Notes under the pieces: model-generated
What the model was told of the DNA's origin: nothing
What the model saw: only the letters and a program-made list of their open reading frames with translations
Database searches by the model: none
Made by a program: the position numbers and the translations under genes
Shown: in pieces, positions 1 through 8,616 of the stretch
Layout of the letters: each line of letters begins with the position of its first letter
Position numbering within the stretch: position 1 is the stretch's first letter
NCBI GenBank assembly: GCA_944323265.1
Contig: CALURX010000004.1
Coordinates: 1 to 64,000 of the forward strand
Reading direction: 5' to 3'
DNA from: Candidatus Gastranaerophilales bacterium
GTDB taxonomy: Bacteria; Cyanobacteriota; Vampirovibrionia; Gastranaerophilales; Gastranaerophilaceae
DNA length: 64,000 nucleotides

Positions 1-139
1 GCTTAAATTGGTATATAGATGTAAAACAATTGTTGTATGTTTTTTTTATTTGGACATTAGTGCCTGTTAGGAGAGGGAATATATTATCCGGTTGTAGTTA
101 TTTTATGCTTAGTATAGGATATTGTAAGGAGTATATAAA

Positions 140-784
140 ATGCAGGCTAAAACTGAATGTAATATAGATAAAATTGTTGCCAAACTAAAGCAAGCTGATC
201 AGCCTAAGAGCGACTTTGTGCATTTAATGGATTCATTTAAAGAACCTTATCTTGTTTTGGTTGCCTGTATTTTGAGCCTCAGAACAAATGACAGGACGAC
301 TTATCCTGCGACATTAAGAATGCTTGAGCTTGCAAAAAATCCTGCAGAAATGAAAATGGTAAAGGCGGAGGATTTGGCTAAAGCCATTTATCCGGTTGGG
401 TTCTATGAAAATAAAGCAAAACAAATTATTGAACTTTCCCGCCAAATAGACGAAGAATTAGGCGGCAAGGTTCCTGATGAAATTGAGGAACTCACGAAAT
501 TTAAGGGAGTAGGGAGAAAAACTGCAAATCTGGTTTTATCACAAGGGTTTAATAAACCTGCGATTTGTGTTGATGTTCACGTTCATAGGATTTTTAACCG
601 GCTCGGGTATGTAAAGACAAAAACCCCGGAAGAGACAGAATTTGCGCTAAGAGAGAAACTCCCTGTGAAATATTGGATTGATATTAATACGCTTCTTGTA
701 ACACATGGTCAGAACGTCTGTAAACCAATAAAACCAATGTGCGACAAATGTCCCATATCAGACTATTGCGCTAAGATAATATAG
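140..784 (+). CDS. nth: Endonuclease III (DNA glycosylase/AP lyase)
   Basis: Base-excision repair enzyme that removes oxidised pyrimidines and cleaves the abasic site by a lyase reaction. The 214-residue length is normal for the family. A helix-hairpin-helix ([13 protein letters not shown]) carries the catalytic Lys, and VDVHVHRI follows with the catalytic Asp. The C-terminus has the [4Fe-4S] loop with spacing C-x6-C-x2-C-x5-C. The ATG has a good ribosome-binding site (aaggag). The 139 bases upstream are AT-rich and I see no other gene there. No oddities. Confidence 0.96.
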   Translation: MQAKTECNIDKIVAKLKQADQPKSDFVHLMDSFKEPYLVLVACILSLRTNDRTTYPATLRMLELAKNPAEMKMVKAEDLAKAIYPVGFYENKAKQIIELSRQIDEELGGKVPDEIEELTKFKGVGRKTANLVLSQGFNKPAICVDVHVHRIFNRLGYVKTKTPEETEFALREKLPVKYWIDINTLLVTHGQNVCKPIKPMCDKCPISDYCAKII

Positions 785-814
785 TATGATATGATATGTG
801 AAAAGAGGGGCGTA

Positions 815-1429
815 ATGTCAGAGGAAATTTCTTGTCCGTTTTGCGGAAATATTATTACAGATGATGCAATTCGCTGCAGTCACTGCGGCTCTTTATTTAA
901 AGAGCCTGATTTGCCGGGGATTAAGTTTACAGAACTGGGTCCGTTTTTGGCAATTGATATTCTGACTTTAGGTTTCTTTTCAACTATATGGTTTTTTATT
1001 AACGGTAAGGCCGTAAATACTTTGGTTTCTAAACCCAAAGACGGTCTGAAATTGAATTGGCTTTTTCTTCTGCTTGCAGTAAATGGCGGATTTTATATAT
1101 TCTTTTTCTATAAAAATCCTGCATACTTACTTCTTTTTGCTGTATTGCAATGCATAATCTATATTGCTCTTACTTACAGAGTTCTCAGAATTATTCAAAA
1201 ATACACAGAACGAGTTTACGAAGCGGCTCTGGAGATTAATCCCTACTATATAGTTTTATTCAATGTATTTTATCTTGTACATTTCCTTGATACATACAGC
1301 AAAAGAGTACAAGGTATACATGCCCATTTTGATTGGAAATCACCGCAGGGCATTATGCTTATACTTTTGCTCTTGATTATTATATTTATATTGCGCTTTT
1401 ACAATGAAATGTTTCTGTTTATCAAATAG
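815..1429 (+). CDS. Zinc-ribbon membrane protein of unknown function
   Basis: About 204 residues. The N-terminus has a zinc-ribbon pair (CPFCG and CSHCG) like those of DUF-type membrane proteins with a cytoplasmic zinc finger. Four to five hydrophobic segments follow, separated by short basic loops, and the last one ends almost at the C-terminus. An in-frame ATG lies at 791, but agagggg just before 815 is a far better ribosome-binding site and the zinc ribbon begins right after it, so I prefer 815. The gene starts 30 bases after nth and may be cotranscribed. It converges with the next gene with an 8-base overlap. I do not recognise a specific family. Confidence 0.75.
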   Translation: MSEEISCPFCGNIITDDAIRCSHCGSLFKEPDLPGIKFTELGPFLAIDILTLGFFSTIWFFINGKAVNTLVSKPKDGLKLNWLFLLLAVNGGFYIFFFYKNPAYLLLFAVLQCIIYIALTYRVLRIIQKYTERVYEAALEINPYYIVLFNVFYLVHFLDTYSKRVQGIHAHFDWKSPQGIMLILLLLIIIFILRFYNEMFLFIK

Positions 1430-1790
1430 CTATTTCAAAAGTTGACATTTCGTTAACTGCGTTAAATACAGCGCAATTGGCTTGATAAGCTGTTTGTGCC
1501 ATCTTGATATTGCAGGCATCTTGTACTGAATACCCATTTTCTAAAGCGGAAACCATTGCATTATCAAGAGCTTGAGCGGATTGTACGACATTATCTCCGA
1601 CATCAGTTAGCAAGTCTTCCGGACGTATATTTGAATAATAATTGCTTAAATCAACCTGCGAACTTGAAACATCTGAGCTGTCATAGGTTCTGGTTGTAGC
1701 AGCCTCAGGAGCATTTCTGCCGCTCGTTGCCTGCATGCTTTCCAATAAGCCGGAGTAAATGGAAGTATCGATTGATGATATTGAACTCAT
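1422..1790 (-). CDS. Small Ser-rich protein with an axial-protein-like C-terminus
   Basis: 122 residues with no signal peptide or membrane segment. The first half is Ser/Thr-rich and probably disordered. The last ~45 residues look helical, and the tail AQTAYQANCAVFNAVNEM resembles the C-terminal helix of flagellar rod/hook proteins such as FlgC, where AYQAN..V.N...EM is a recurrent pattern. It lacks the conserved N-terminal flagellar rod sequence, so it is not a complete FlgB/FlgC. The ribosome-binding site agagg precedes the ATG. FlhA and FliH are encoded elsewhere in the window, so a link to the flagellar axial proteins is possible. This is inference from a short match. Confidence 0.6.
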   Translation of the reverse strand: MSSISSIDTSIYSGLLESMQATSGRNAPEAATTRTYDSSDVSSSQVDLSNYYSNIRPEDLLTDVGDNVVQSAQALDNAMVSALENGYSVQDACNIKMAQTAYQANCAVFNAVNEMSTFEIAI

Positions 1791-1855
1791 AGTTAACCTC
1801 TATTATCAGTTTAACTCGTTTTTTTTGATTATGCAAGGGGTATATATACAATATG

Positions 1856-2722
1856 TTACATTTGTGGTTCTGCGTGTATTGTTATAGTCACATTACCCAA
1901 CTTGGATTTTACTTCATTTTCTATCTGGTCGCAAATGTTGTGGCAACAGCTTATTTTCATATCAGGATTGAAAAAGATTGTGAGTTCAATTTCTTTGTAC
2001 TGTCCTGATTTACGTCCTTTTATATCCCTGTAACCTTTGATTACCGTATTTTCTTCCAGAATTTGTTCGACAATTTGAATGTCTTCATTCGGCAAAGAGC
2101 CGTCAAGAAGATTGTTTAGGGTCTCTTTAGAGATAGAAAAACCTGCTTTTAATATAATTAAAGCAACAATTATCGCAATAATTGGGTCGAGTAGAGTTAT
2201 GCCTGTGATTTTTATTAGAATCAACCCGACTAAAACCCCGAGGGATGAATAAATATCGGTACTTAGGTGCTCTGCATCTGCAAGAAGCGATACCGAGTCG
2301 GATTTCTTTGCAACGTAGAACAGATATCTGCTTACAAGAAAATTAGTTAGAACGGCAAACCCCATAACATAAATCCCGAGCATTGATTCTGCTTCCATTG
2401 AGTAGCCGAAGATTAATTTTTTCGATGCCTCAAATATAATATAAATCCCTGCAAATATAATTAATCCGCCTTCAATAAACCCGGACATATCTTCATATTT
2501 TCCGTGCCCGAAGGGGTGCTCTTTGTCTGCAGGCTCCGCAGAACGGCTTACGGCAAAGAATGTCAGAACAGAGGCCAGAAAATCTGACAGAGAATGAATC
2601 GCTTCTGATATAATACTTATGCTGCCAGAAATATGACCGATAATTATTTTGAAAAGTATTAAAACGGCATTTGAGCTTATGGAAAGTCCTGCTGCAAAAC
2701 GCTTTTCCGTGTTGATATCCAT
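1856..2722 (-). CDS. Cation diffusion facilitator (CDF) family metal exporter
   Basis: Inner-membrane proton antiporter that exports Zn2+, Fe2+, Mn2+ or similar divalent cations. The 288 residues give six transmembrane helices followed by a C-terminal cytoplasmic dimerisation domain. The two intramembrane metal-site motifs are visible: H-S-L-S-D in helix 2 and D-A-E-H-L-S-T-D in helix 5. The C-terminal domain carries His/Cys residues (SCCHNICDQ) that may bind metal. Its start overlaps the kdsD stop as TGATG, so translation is probably coupled. The metal cannot be assigned from sequence alone. Confidence 0.92.
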   Translation of the reverse strand: MDINTEKRFAAGLSISSNAVLILFKIIIGHISGSISIISEAIHSLSDFLASVLTFFAVSRSAEPADKEHPFGHGKYEDMSGFIEGGLIIFAGIYIIFEASKKLIFGYSMEAESMLGIYVMGFAVLTNFLVSRYLFYVAKKSDSVSLLADAEHLSTDIYSSLGVLVGLILIKITGITLLDPIIAIIVALIILKAGFSISKETLNNLLDGSLPNEDIQIVEQILEENTVIKGYRDIKGRKSGQYKEIELTIFFNPDMKISCCHNICDQIENEVKSKLGNVTITIHAEPQM

Positions 2723-3699
2723 CAGGCAACTCCATTGTTCAGTAAGTCATGGATATGGATTACACCTACAGGCTTTTTGCCTTCTACTACAAAAAGGTTT
2801 GTAATTTTTTTGTCATGCATAATTTTCAGCGCTTCTGCTGTCATTGCATTCGGAGATATTGTTTTTGGGTTTTTAGTCATAAGATTTATTGCTTTCTCAT
2901 CAAGAATTTTAGGAGAAAGACATCTTCTTAAGTCTCCGTCTGTCAGCATTCCTGTTAATTCGCCCATCTGGTTAATAAACCCGACGCATCCGAGCCGTTT
3001 GGATGTCATTTCAAGCAGAACAGCCTGCATATTAGAATTTTCATCAAGTATCGGCATGTCTTGTCCTGTGTGCATTAAATCAGAAACGTGTTTAAGAATT
3101 GCGCCCAATTTCCCGCCGGGGTGTCTGTCATTAAAATCTTCTTTAGAAAAACCTTTTCTTTCAATCATTCCGACAGTTAGAATGTCGCCGAGTACGAGTG
3201 TTGCGGTTGTAGAACTTGTCGGAGCAAGTCCGAGCGGACAGGCTTCGCCATTATCAGGAAGCCTCAACACAACATCACAGGCTTTCCCGAGTGAGCTTTC
3301 CGGATTTTTGGTAATTGCAATTAATCTTATACCGAATCTTTTGCAATAGTTCAGAATATCAATCAATTCTTTAGATTCACCGCTGTTAGAAATTGCAATG
3401 ACAACGTCATCTTCTGTTATCATACCAAGATCCCCATGGCTTGCTTCCGCAGGGTGAACAAAGAATGACGGTGTACCGGTTGAGGCAAGTGATGCGGCTA
3501 TTTTTTGTGCGATATGACCGGACTTTCCGATACCTGTAATTATGATTCTGCCTTTAGAATTTTGCATATAATCAAGAGCTCTTGTAAGACTTTCAGAATC
3601 AATAGAATCCTTTAATCTTTTTAATGTTTCAATTTCAGAATCGATAGTTCTTAGTGCAGAAAGTCTGTCGGTTTGTGATTGTTGAATTACGGCGGTCAT
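2722..3699 (-). CDS. kdsD: Arabinose-5-phosphate isomerase (KDO pathway)
   Basis: Converts ribulose-5-phosphate to arabinose-5-phosphate, the first step toward KDO for LPS inner core. The 325 residues show an N-terminal SIS sugar-isomerase domain (GIGKSGHIAQKIAASLASTG, then HPAEASHGDLG and SNSGESKEL) followed by two CBS domains, the family's standard architecture. It is the first gene of a two-gene operon with the CDF exporter. It diverges from the Fe-S protein gene starting at 3760. Its presence argues for an LPS-bearing outer membrane. Confidence 0.95.
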   Translation of the reverse strand: MTAVIQQSQTDRLSALRTIDSEIETLKRLKDSIDSESLTRALDYMQNSKGRIIITGIGKSGHIAQKIAASLASTGTPSFFVHPAEASHGDLGMITEDDVVIAISNSGESKELIDILNYCKRFGIRLIAITKNPESSLGKACDVVLRLPDNGEACPLGLAPTSSTTATLVLGDILTVGMIERKGFSKEDFNDRHPGGKLGAILKHVSDLMHTGQDMPILDENSNMQAVLLEMTSKRLGCVGFINQMGELTGMLTDGDLRRCLSPKILDEKAINLMTKNPKTISPNAMTAEALKIMHDKKITNLFVVEGKKPVGVIHIHDLLNNGVA

Positions 3700-3759
3700 A
3701 TTTCACACTCCTTTTTACAATATTTTACTACAAAAATTATTTGCTTTAATATATTAATT

Positions 3760-4815
3760 ATGAAAAAGCTGGCTGAATATGAAGACAAAATTCATTCTTG
3801 CTCAAAATGCGGTCTGTGTCAGTCTGTTTGCCCGATATACAAGGTGACGGGGAATGACTGTACTGTATCGCGGGGCCAGTTTATAATGCTCAGGGGGCTT
3901 ATCAAAGGTGATTTGAAGATGTCACCAAAAATAAACCGCTATTTGGATTTGTGTCTAAAATGCGGTGCCTGCTCAAAGTTCTGCCCTAGTGATATTGATG
4001 TAGTTGATATTATTGTAAGCGCAAAGGCAGAATACTTCAAAAAACACCCGATAAAAAAGTTTATTTCATTTATTCAGCGAGTGTTTGTTTTTGGGCTGGG
4101 TGTTAAACTTTTAGGGCTGTTTTCGAGGAATATTAAAGGAAAAGATTTTGAAAAGAAAGTTGTTTATTTTGGCGGCTGCGGAAATAAACTAAAAGGGAAT
4201 CGGGCTGTTGTAAAGCTTCTGAATTCCTGCTCTGTTCAGGTGATTACGCCTGATTTTGAATGCTGCGGAATCCCATTCTTAATGAGAGGGGATGTGGATA
4301 ATTTTAATAAATATAAAGAAAGTTTTCTGAAAATATTAAATGAGCAGGGAATTAGCGATGTTGTTACTACCTGCGCAAGCTGTGAAAAGACTTTGAAAGA
4401 CTATATTAAACATTCACCTTCTTTAGATACAATCAAAGTGAAAAATATTTATGAATACATAAGGGAAAATAATTTAAAACTCAAATTAAAGAAAAAACAG
4501 AAAGTAACTTTTCATAAGCCTTGCAATATTAATAATTTTGAAGATATTGAATGGATTTTAAATAATACTGAAAATCTTGAATACGTTCAGATGGAAGGCT
4601 TTGATGAGTGCTGCGGCTTAAACGGTGTGTCAAAGGTCAATGAATATAAAATTATGTCAAAAGTTTTCAGCACCAAACACAATAATATTATAAATTCCGG
4701 TGCGAAAATCGTTCTAACCTCTTGTCTCGGGTGTGAAGCCGCATTGAATCTGTTTTCTTTTGGTAAATACAGGGTTTTTGATTTTGCGGAATTTATAGCA
4801 AAAAATTGCGGTTAA
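3760..4815 (+). CDS. Fe-S oxidoreductase of the GlcF/LutA type
   Basis: Two N-terminal 4Fe-4S ferredoxin motifs (CSKCGLCQSVCPIY and CLKCGACSKFCPSD) are followed by two CCG domains (CCGIP, CASC, then CCGLNG and CLGCE). This is the architecture of glycolate oxidase subunit GlcF, LutA and heterodisulfide-reductase-like electron carriers. No flavoprotein partner (GlcD-like) is adjacent, so the substrate is unknown. An in-frame codon exists at 3679 but would put the start inside kdsD. ATG 3760 precedes the first Cys cluster by 13 residues. No ribosome-binding site precedes it, and a TTTAAT -10-like box ends 9 bases upstream, so the mRNA may be nearly leaderless. The 3' end overlaps the next, convergent gene by 4 bases. 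Confidence 0.85.
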   Translation: MKKLAEYEDKIHSCSKCGLCQSVCPIYKVTGNDCTVSRGQFIMLRGLIKGDLKMSPKINRYLDLCLKCGACSKFCPSDIDVVDIIVSAKAEYFKKHPIKKFISFIQRVFVFGLGVKLLGLFSRNIKGKDFEKKVVYFGGCGNKLKGNRAVVKLLNSCSVQVITPDFECCGIPFLMRGDVDNFNKYKESFLKILNEQGISDVVTTCASCEKTLKDYIKHSPSLDTIKVKNIYEYIRENNLKLKLKKKQKVTFHKPCNINNFEDIEWILNNTENLEYVQMEGFDECCGLNGVSKVNEYKIMSKVFSTKHNNIINSGAKIVLTSCLGCEAALNLFSFGKYRVFDFAEFIAKNCG

Positions 4816-5552
4816 AACCCATATTGTGCGGATAATTTTTTGTAATAATCAGAGATTGAAGTTTTATAGTTCTTGAAATCCCTGTCGATATCTGCGATTC
4901 TCTCTTTGCAGTTGTTTGCCTTGGCAAGCTCTATAGCCTTTTTGTAATCCTTTTGCGCCAGTTCATTTTCATTTAGGTTTTTGTATATTATTGCGCGAGT
5001 TTTGCAAGCATTAATAGATTCTCCATAAGTTTTGATATATTTGTCTAGCATTAAAAGTGCATTAGGATAATCATTCTTGAGAATGTAACTTACACCTGCT
5101 TGATACGTGCTGCCGACTTTAAGTGCAATGTCAAGTGCTTTATCTTCTTGATTATTTGCAAGATATAAGAAATGTAGTGGGGCAAAATTGTCATTATAAA
5201 AATTGCCGTATCTTTGAGCCTTTTCAAAATATTTTAAAGCGTTTTTGCCGTCTTTTTCCAAAAAACAACGGCTGCCAATATCGCTGTATAACAAACCTTT
5301 GTGATAAGGGATTAAGGTAAATTTTGCAGCATATTCAAGTTTCTCAATAGCGTATGAAGAATTTTGCTGGGCAGATATGGTATAGTAGTATGGAACTGCC
5401 TGAAAGATTACTGCAGATAGTAATATTATGACCGAAATTTTAACAGGCTGTTTTGCTTTAGACTTCATAGTCAAATAAAGTAATACTAAGGCAAGCAGTA
5501 TAACCAGTGGGGCGAGCGCCATATATAAAACTATAAACCAGTAACTATCCAT
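4812..5552 (-). CDS. Membrane-anchored TPR-repeat protein
   Basis: 246 residues. Two hydrophobic segments near the N-terminus (about residues 7-25 and 37-55) anchor a C-terminal domain of helical tetratricopeptide-like repeats, e.g. ALKYFEKAQRYGNF, ALLMLDKYIKTYGES and AQKDYKKAIELAKAN. Such proteins scaffold protein complexes; the partner is not evident. It is a single gene between convergent and divergent neighbours. A TATTAA box with an extended -10 TG lies nine bases before the ATG. Confidence 0.75.
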   Translation of the reverse strand: MDSYWFIVLYMALAPLVILLALVLLYLTMKSKAKQPVKISVIILLSAVIFQAVPYYYTISAQQNSSYAIEKLEYAAKFTLIPYHKGLLYSDIGSRCFLEKDGKNALKYFEKAQRYGNFYNDNFAPLHFLYLANNQEDKALDIALKVGSTYQAGVSYILKNDYPNALLMLDKYIKTYGESINACKTRAIIYKNLNENELAQKDYKKAIELAKANNCKERIADIDRDFKNYKTSISDYYKKLSAQYGF

Positions 5553-5613
5553 CTAATTAAATTAATACCAGATTATTGATTTTTTAGGCTCATATAAGCA
5601 AACGATTTTCATC

Positions 5614-5629
5614 TAGACCAGATGGTCTA
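5614..5629. promoter_or_regulatory. Perfect palindrome resembling a TetR-family operator
   Basis: TAGACCA-ga-TGGTCTA is a perfect 7+7 inverted repeat in the 164-base divergent region between the TPR gene and the AMIN-like gene. Its centre and length resemble operators bound by TetR-family repressors. No TetR-family gene is in the window, so any regulator acts from elsewhere. The inference rests on symmetry only. Confidence 0.4.
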
Positions 5630-5716
5630 TGCGAATTATCCCAAATTCTAATCTCTTGATTGATGGCGCTGGCATGACAATCGGGTACACTATTATCAAG
5701 GGAGAGAGATTAATCT

Positions 5717-6787
5717 ATGAAACGAGTATTGTTGTTTTTTACAATGTTTTTATCAATGCTGTCTGTAATGGCAGAAGATAATGTTTTGCAAACAATAGAG
5801 ATTGTACCTGTGAAGGATACATATAATATAGTTCTTGTTGCAGATAAGGCCGTTGATGTGAAGAAAGAAGTTCAGGCACCGAATAAGGTTACACTGACAT
5901 TGAAAGATATCCGCGCATCAAAGACTTTGAATACTGTTTATAATAACGTATCAAATGTTGATACTGTTATGGTTGAACCTGCCGGAAACGGTGTTAGTAT
6001 TTTCTTTCAGGCAGAAAATGCTCAGGGAACAAGCGTGTCTTTTGATTCTTTAGCACCTGCTGTTCCTGCAAAACCTCAGACCCAGCAGTTAAAATTGAGC
6101 GATCCTGTAGACAGCTATGCTCCTATCTATAAAGAAGATATGGGTGAAGCTAAGACTTCTGATTTGTTTAACAAACTCAAAAATTCTTCTGCTGTCGGAA
6201 GCTTAAGAGAAAATATGGATGAAGATACTGTTTCTGATACCGCAAACAAGGTATTTTCATTTGGTCTTGTAGGACTTCTTGCATTTGCAGTAATCAGACT
6301 ATTCAAACGCAAAGAACCTGATATGAAAATTGGTTTGAGCCAGAGCTTGAATGACAGAGAAATTGAAATGTACAGAGGCCCGCAGCCTATCGGAAGTTCT
6401 TATGTTAATGTAGAAAAACCGTTTACGACTGTTAATTATGGGTTGAACGCTTATCAGAGAGAAAACAGAAATCCTTATGAAGAGCAGGAACATATTCATA
6501 ACCCAAGATTAAGAAACTATGTAAACCCTGGGTATAATCAAAATGTACAAACAATAAGCCAGCCAGCGCCGCAGCCGGCTCCGCAGCCAAGACAGGCACA
6601 GACTGCTGTTCAACAGGCCGTAAGAAAAAATACCACACCTGTAAACACAGCGCCTGTCAACCAGTCTAATCCGAATATTGATAATTTGAAGTTTTTGGAA
6701 TCAATGACTGCAATCTATGAAAAGAGCGGACGCCACGATTTGGCAAGAGGCTTGAAGGCAAGTTTGAATAAGAATAATATTAAATAA
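5717..6787 (+). CDS. Envelope protein with AMIN-like domain and proline/glutamine-rich tail
   Basis: 356 residues. A signal peptide (about residues 1-19) is followed by a beta-rich region (about 24-112) with the pattern of an AMIN domain, the peptidoglycan or secretin-associated module of PilQ and AmiC. There is then a single transmembrane helix near residues 178-195 followed by KRKEP, and a long probably cytoplasmic tail rich in Asn, Gln and Pro (PAPQPAPQPR near 285-295). The C-terminal ~30 residues look helical and conserved-like. The stop overlaps the next start as TAATG, so expression is coupled to the DUF4127 gene. Exact function unknown. Confidence 0.7.
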   Translation: MKRVLLFFTMFLSMLSVMAEDNVLQTIEIVPVKDTYNIVLVADKAVDVKKEVQAPNKVTLTLKDIRASKTLNTVYNNVSNVDTVMVEPAGNGVSIFFQAENAQGTSVSFDSLAPAVPAKPQTQQLKLSDPVDSYAPIYKEDMGEAKTSDLFNKLKNSSAVGSLRENMDEDTVSDTANKVFSFGLVGLLAFAVIRLFKRKEPDMKIGLSQSLNDREIEMYRGPQPIGSSYVNVEKPFTTVNYGLNAYQRENRNPYEEQEHIHNPRLRNYVNPGYNQNVQTISQPAPQPAPQPRQAQTAVQQAVRKNTTPVNTAPVNQSNPNIDNLKFLESMTAIYEKSGRHDLARGLKASLNKNNIK

Positions 6788-8091
6788 TGAAAATAGTTTT
6801 TGTTCCTATAGATAACAGGCCGGTATGTTATAATCTTGCAAAAGATATATGTGCAATAGATAGAGATATTGAGCTTCTTATTCCTCCAAGAGAGTTTTTA
6901 GGTGACTTAAATAAAATTGCAAATATAGAAGGAATTTTAAGCTGGCTGGAGGGACATTCAGAATCAGATGCAATGATTTTATCTCTGGATACTATATGTT
7001 ATGGCGGGCTGATTCCTTCCAGACGCGGGAGTGAATCTTTTGAGGAACTCAAGAGCCGGATTGAAAGATTGAAACCAATTCTTAGAGATAAAAAAGTTTA
7101 CGCTTTTTCAAGCATAATGCGAATCTCTAATAATAATTACAATGAAGAGGAAAAAGAGTATTGGAAGGATTGGGGTAAAAAGATTTTTGCCTATTCATAC
7201 TCAGGAATAAATGACGGAATTCCGGATGAGATTCTGGAAGATTATCTGAGTACGAGAAAGAGAAATTTTGAGATAAATAAAATTTATCTGGAGTGGCAAA
7301 AGGAAGGGGTTTTTGATACATTAATTTTTTCTAAGGATGATTGCGCGGAAAGAGGCTTTAATGTAGAGGAAGCTCGTGATCTGGAGGCTTTGGGGGGAAA
7401 GACAAAGACCGGTGCCGACGAGATTCCATTGACTTTACTTGCTCGGGCAATTCAAAAAGAGGTTAAAATATACCCTGACTTTACAGAGCCGGAGTTTAAA
7501 AGTTGTGTTTCTAATTATGAAGATGTTTCAATCGAACAATCCGTTATGGGGCAGCTGAAACTTGGAGGGTTTAGACTTGCAGAATCAAAGGACGATGCTG
7601 ATATTATACTTGTTGTAAATAATTTTATAGAGAAGCAGGGTGAGCTTGTTATGGGGTGGAATACCAAACCTTTTTCCGGAATTTTTACCCCTCAGGATAA
7701 GCCCTATTGTGTTGCTGATGTAAGGTTTGCAAATGGTGCGGATAATAGATTTGTAAGAGAAGTTTTTAAAAATTTGAACTTAGCCGATTTTTATGGGTAC
7801 GCAGGCTGGAATACCAGCGCAAATACGCTTGGAAGCCTTCTTGCAATGGTGAAGGTAAGATGGAACGCAAAAAAATATGATGAGAAAGCTTTTATAAAGC
7901 TTCAGATGATTCGTTTTTTAGATGACTGGGCTTATCAGGCAAATGTTCGGGGTATGATTGAATCTCCTTGTGATATTAAGAAATTGATGAAACCTTATGA
8001 AGAAGAGCTTTCGGGAGTTTTTCATGATTATTCGGCAATTTCATACTCTTATCCCTGGGGTAGGAAGTTTGAGATTGAGGTCAATCTCTGA
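6787..8091 (+). CDS. DUF4127 family protein
   Basis: 434 residues matching my memory of the DUF4127 family: FVPIDNRPVCYN at the N-terminus, LIPPREFLG, and SLDTICYGGLIPSR around residue 65-80, then YAGWNTSANTLGS near residue 338. These motifs suggest an enzyme fold, but no reaction is established that I know of. It is translationally coupled to the upstream AMIN-like gene (TAATG). Its stop codon directly abuts the left end of the 488-bp inverted-repeat element, which therefore sits in its 3' untranslated region. Confidence 0.85.
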   Translation: MKIVFVPIDNRPVCYNLAKDICAIDRDIELLIPPREFLGDLNKIANIEGILSWLEGHSESDAMILSLDTICYGGLIPSRRGSESFEELKSRIERLKPILRDKKVYAFSSIMRISNNNYNEEEKEYWKDWGKKIFAYSYSGINDGIPDEILEDYLSTRKRNFEINKIYLEWQKEGVFDTLIFSKDDCAERGFNVEEARDLEALGGKTKTGADEIPLTLLARAIQKEVKIYPDFTEPEFKSCVSNYEDVSIEQSVMGQLKLGGFRLAESKDDADIILVVNNFIEKQGELVMGWNTKPFSGIFTPQDKPYCVADVRFANGADNRFVREVFKNLNLADFYGYAGWNTSANTLGSLLAMVKVRWNAKKYDEKAFIKLQMIRFLDDWAYQANVRGMIESPCDIKKLMKPYEEELSGVFHDYSAISYSYPWGRKFEIEVNL

Positions 8092-8579
8092 CATAATATT
8101 TATTATTTCTACCTTTCAATAGCCTCTTTCTTGCGAGCGTGCGGCGAAGCCGCGATAGCGAGCACAAGGGTGCAGGCTTGCCTGCAACAGCCATTTAATC
8201 CTACGCCCGAAGGGCGTAGAAAACATTTGCGGATTTTCTCTTTCTTTTCGTTCTTTTCTTTCTCTTTTTATTCGCAAGAAAAGAGAAAGAAAAGGACATG
8301 TTAGAGAAAATTTGAATTTAAATTATATGCCGCATTTCTTTGACCGCAAAGAAACGCGGCGCAAAGAAACTCTTGAGCCAGAACTTCATTCGCTCAATAA
8401 TATAAACTGCTCGAGCTAAGGCAAGCAAACTCGCTTACGCTCAAACAATGCTTGCCTCTGTTGTTCTCTCGCAAATATTATTGGCTCATTCCGTTAAGGC
8501 TCAAATCTTATTGCCGGAGTGCAAAACAATAGCAAACTCAAATTATGACTATTTAAAAGTAGAAATAATAAATATTATG
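8092..8579. mobile_element. 488-bp MITE-like element with 31-bp terminal inverted repeats
   Basis: The left end (8092-8122) and right end (8549-8579) are inverted copies: the outer 21 bases are identical and the inner 10 match at 8 positions. The interior has no convincing ORF and is full of perfect hairpins: 8141-8153, 8171-8186, 8201-8219, a 16-bp stem at 8253-8294, 8329-8360, and arms at 8419-8427/8449-8457. It is more GC-rich in places than its surroundings. Size, terminal repeats and lack of coding capacity fit a non-autonomous transposable element. No clear target-site duplication is visible. The 12 bases at 8591-8602 repeat the outer end of the left arm directly. Confidence 0.65.
8250..8297. 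repeat. Long polypyrimidine/polypurine hairpin
   Basis: A perfect 16-bp inverted repeat (8253-8268 with 8279-8294) extends to 19 bp with one G:T pair. One arm is only C and T, the other only A and G, with a 10-base loop. It could stall transcription or act as a terminator for the DUF4127 transcript, although no U-tract follows on either strand. Confidence 0.6.
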
Positions 8580-8616
8580 TTTTTATAAGACATAATATTT
8601 ATGATAAAATCATTTT

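Noticed and set aside
1-139. Possible end of an upstream gene
   Set aside because: Reading frames are short and of poor composition; only an AT-rich upstream region of nth can be supported.
2493-2735. 80-codon minus-strand ORF overlapping the CDF and kdsD genes
   Set aside because: Out-of-frame shadow of the exporter's N-terminal helices.
2735-3349. 204-codon plus-strand ORF opposite kdsD
   Set aside because: Antisense shadow of an unambiguous SIS-CBS gene; no ribosome-binding site or recognisable domain.
8092-8579. CRISPR array
   Set aside because: The repeats are inverted and unequal, not direct repeats with regular spacers.
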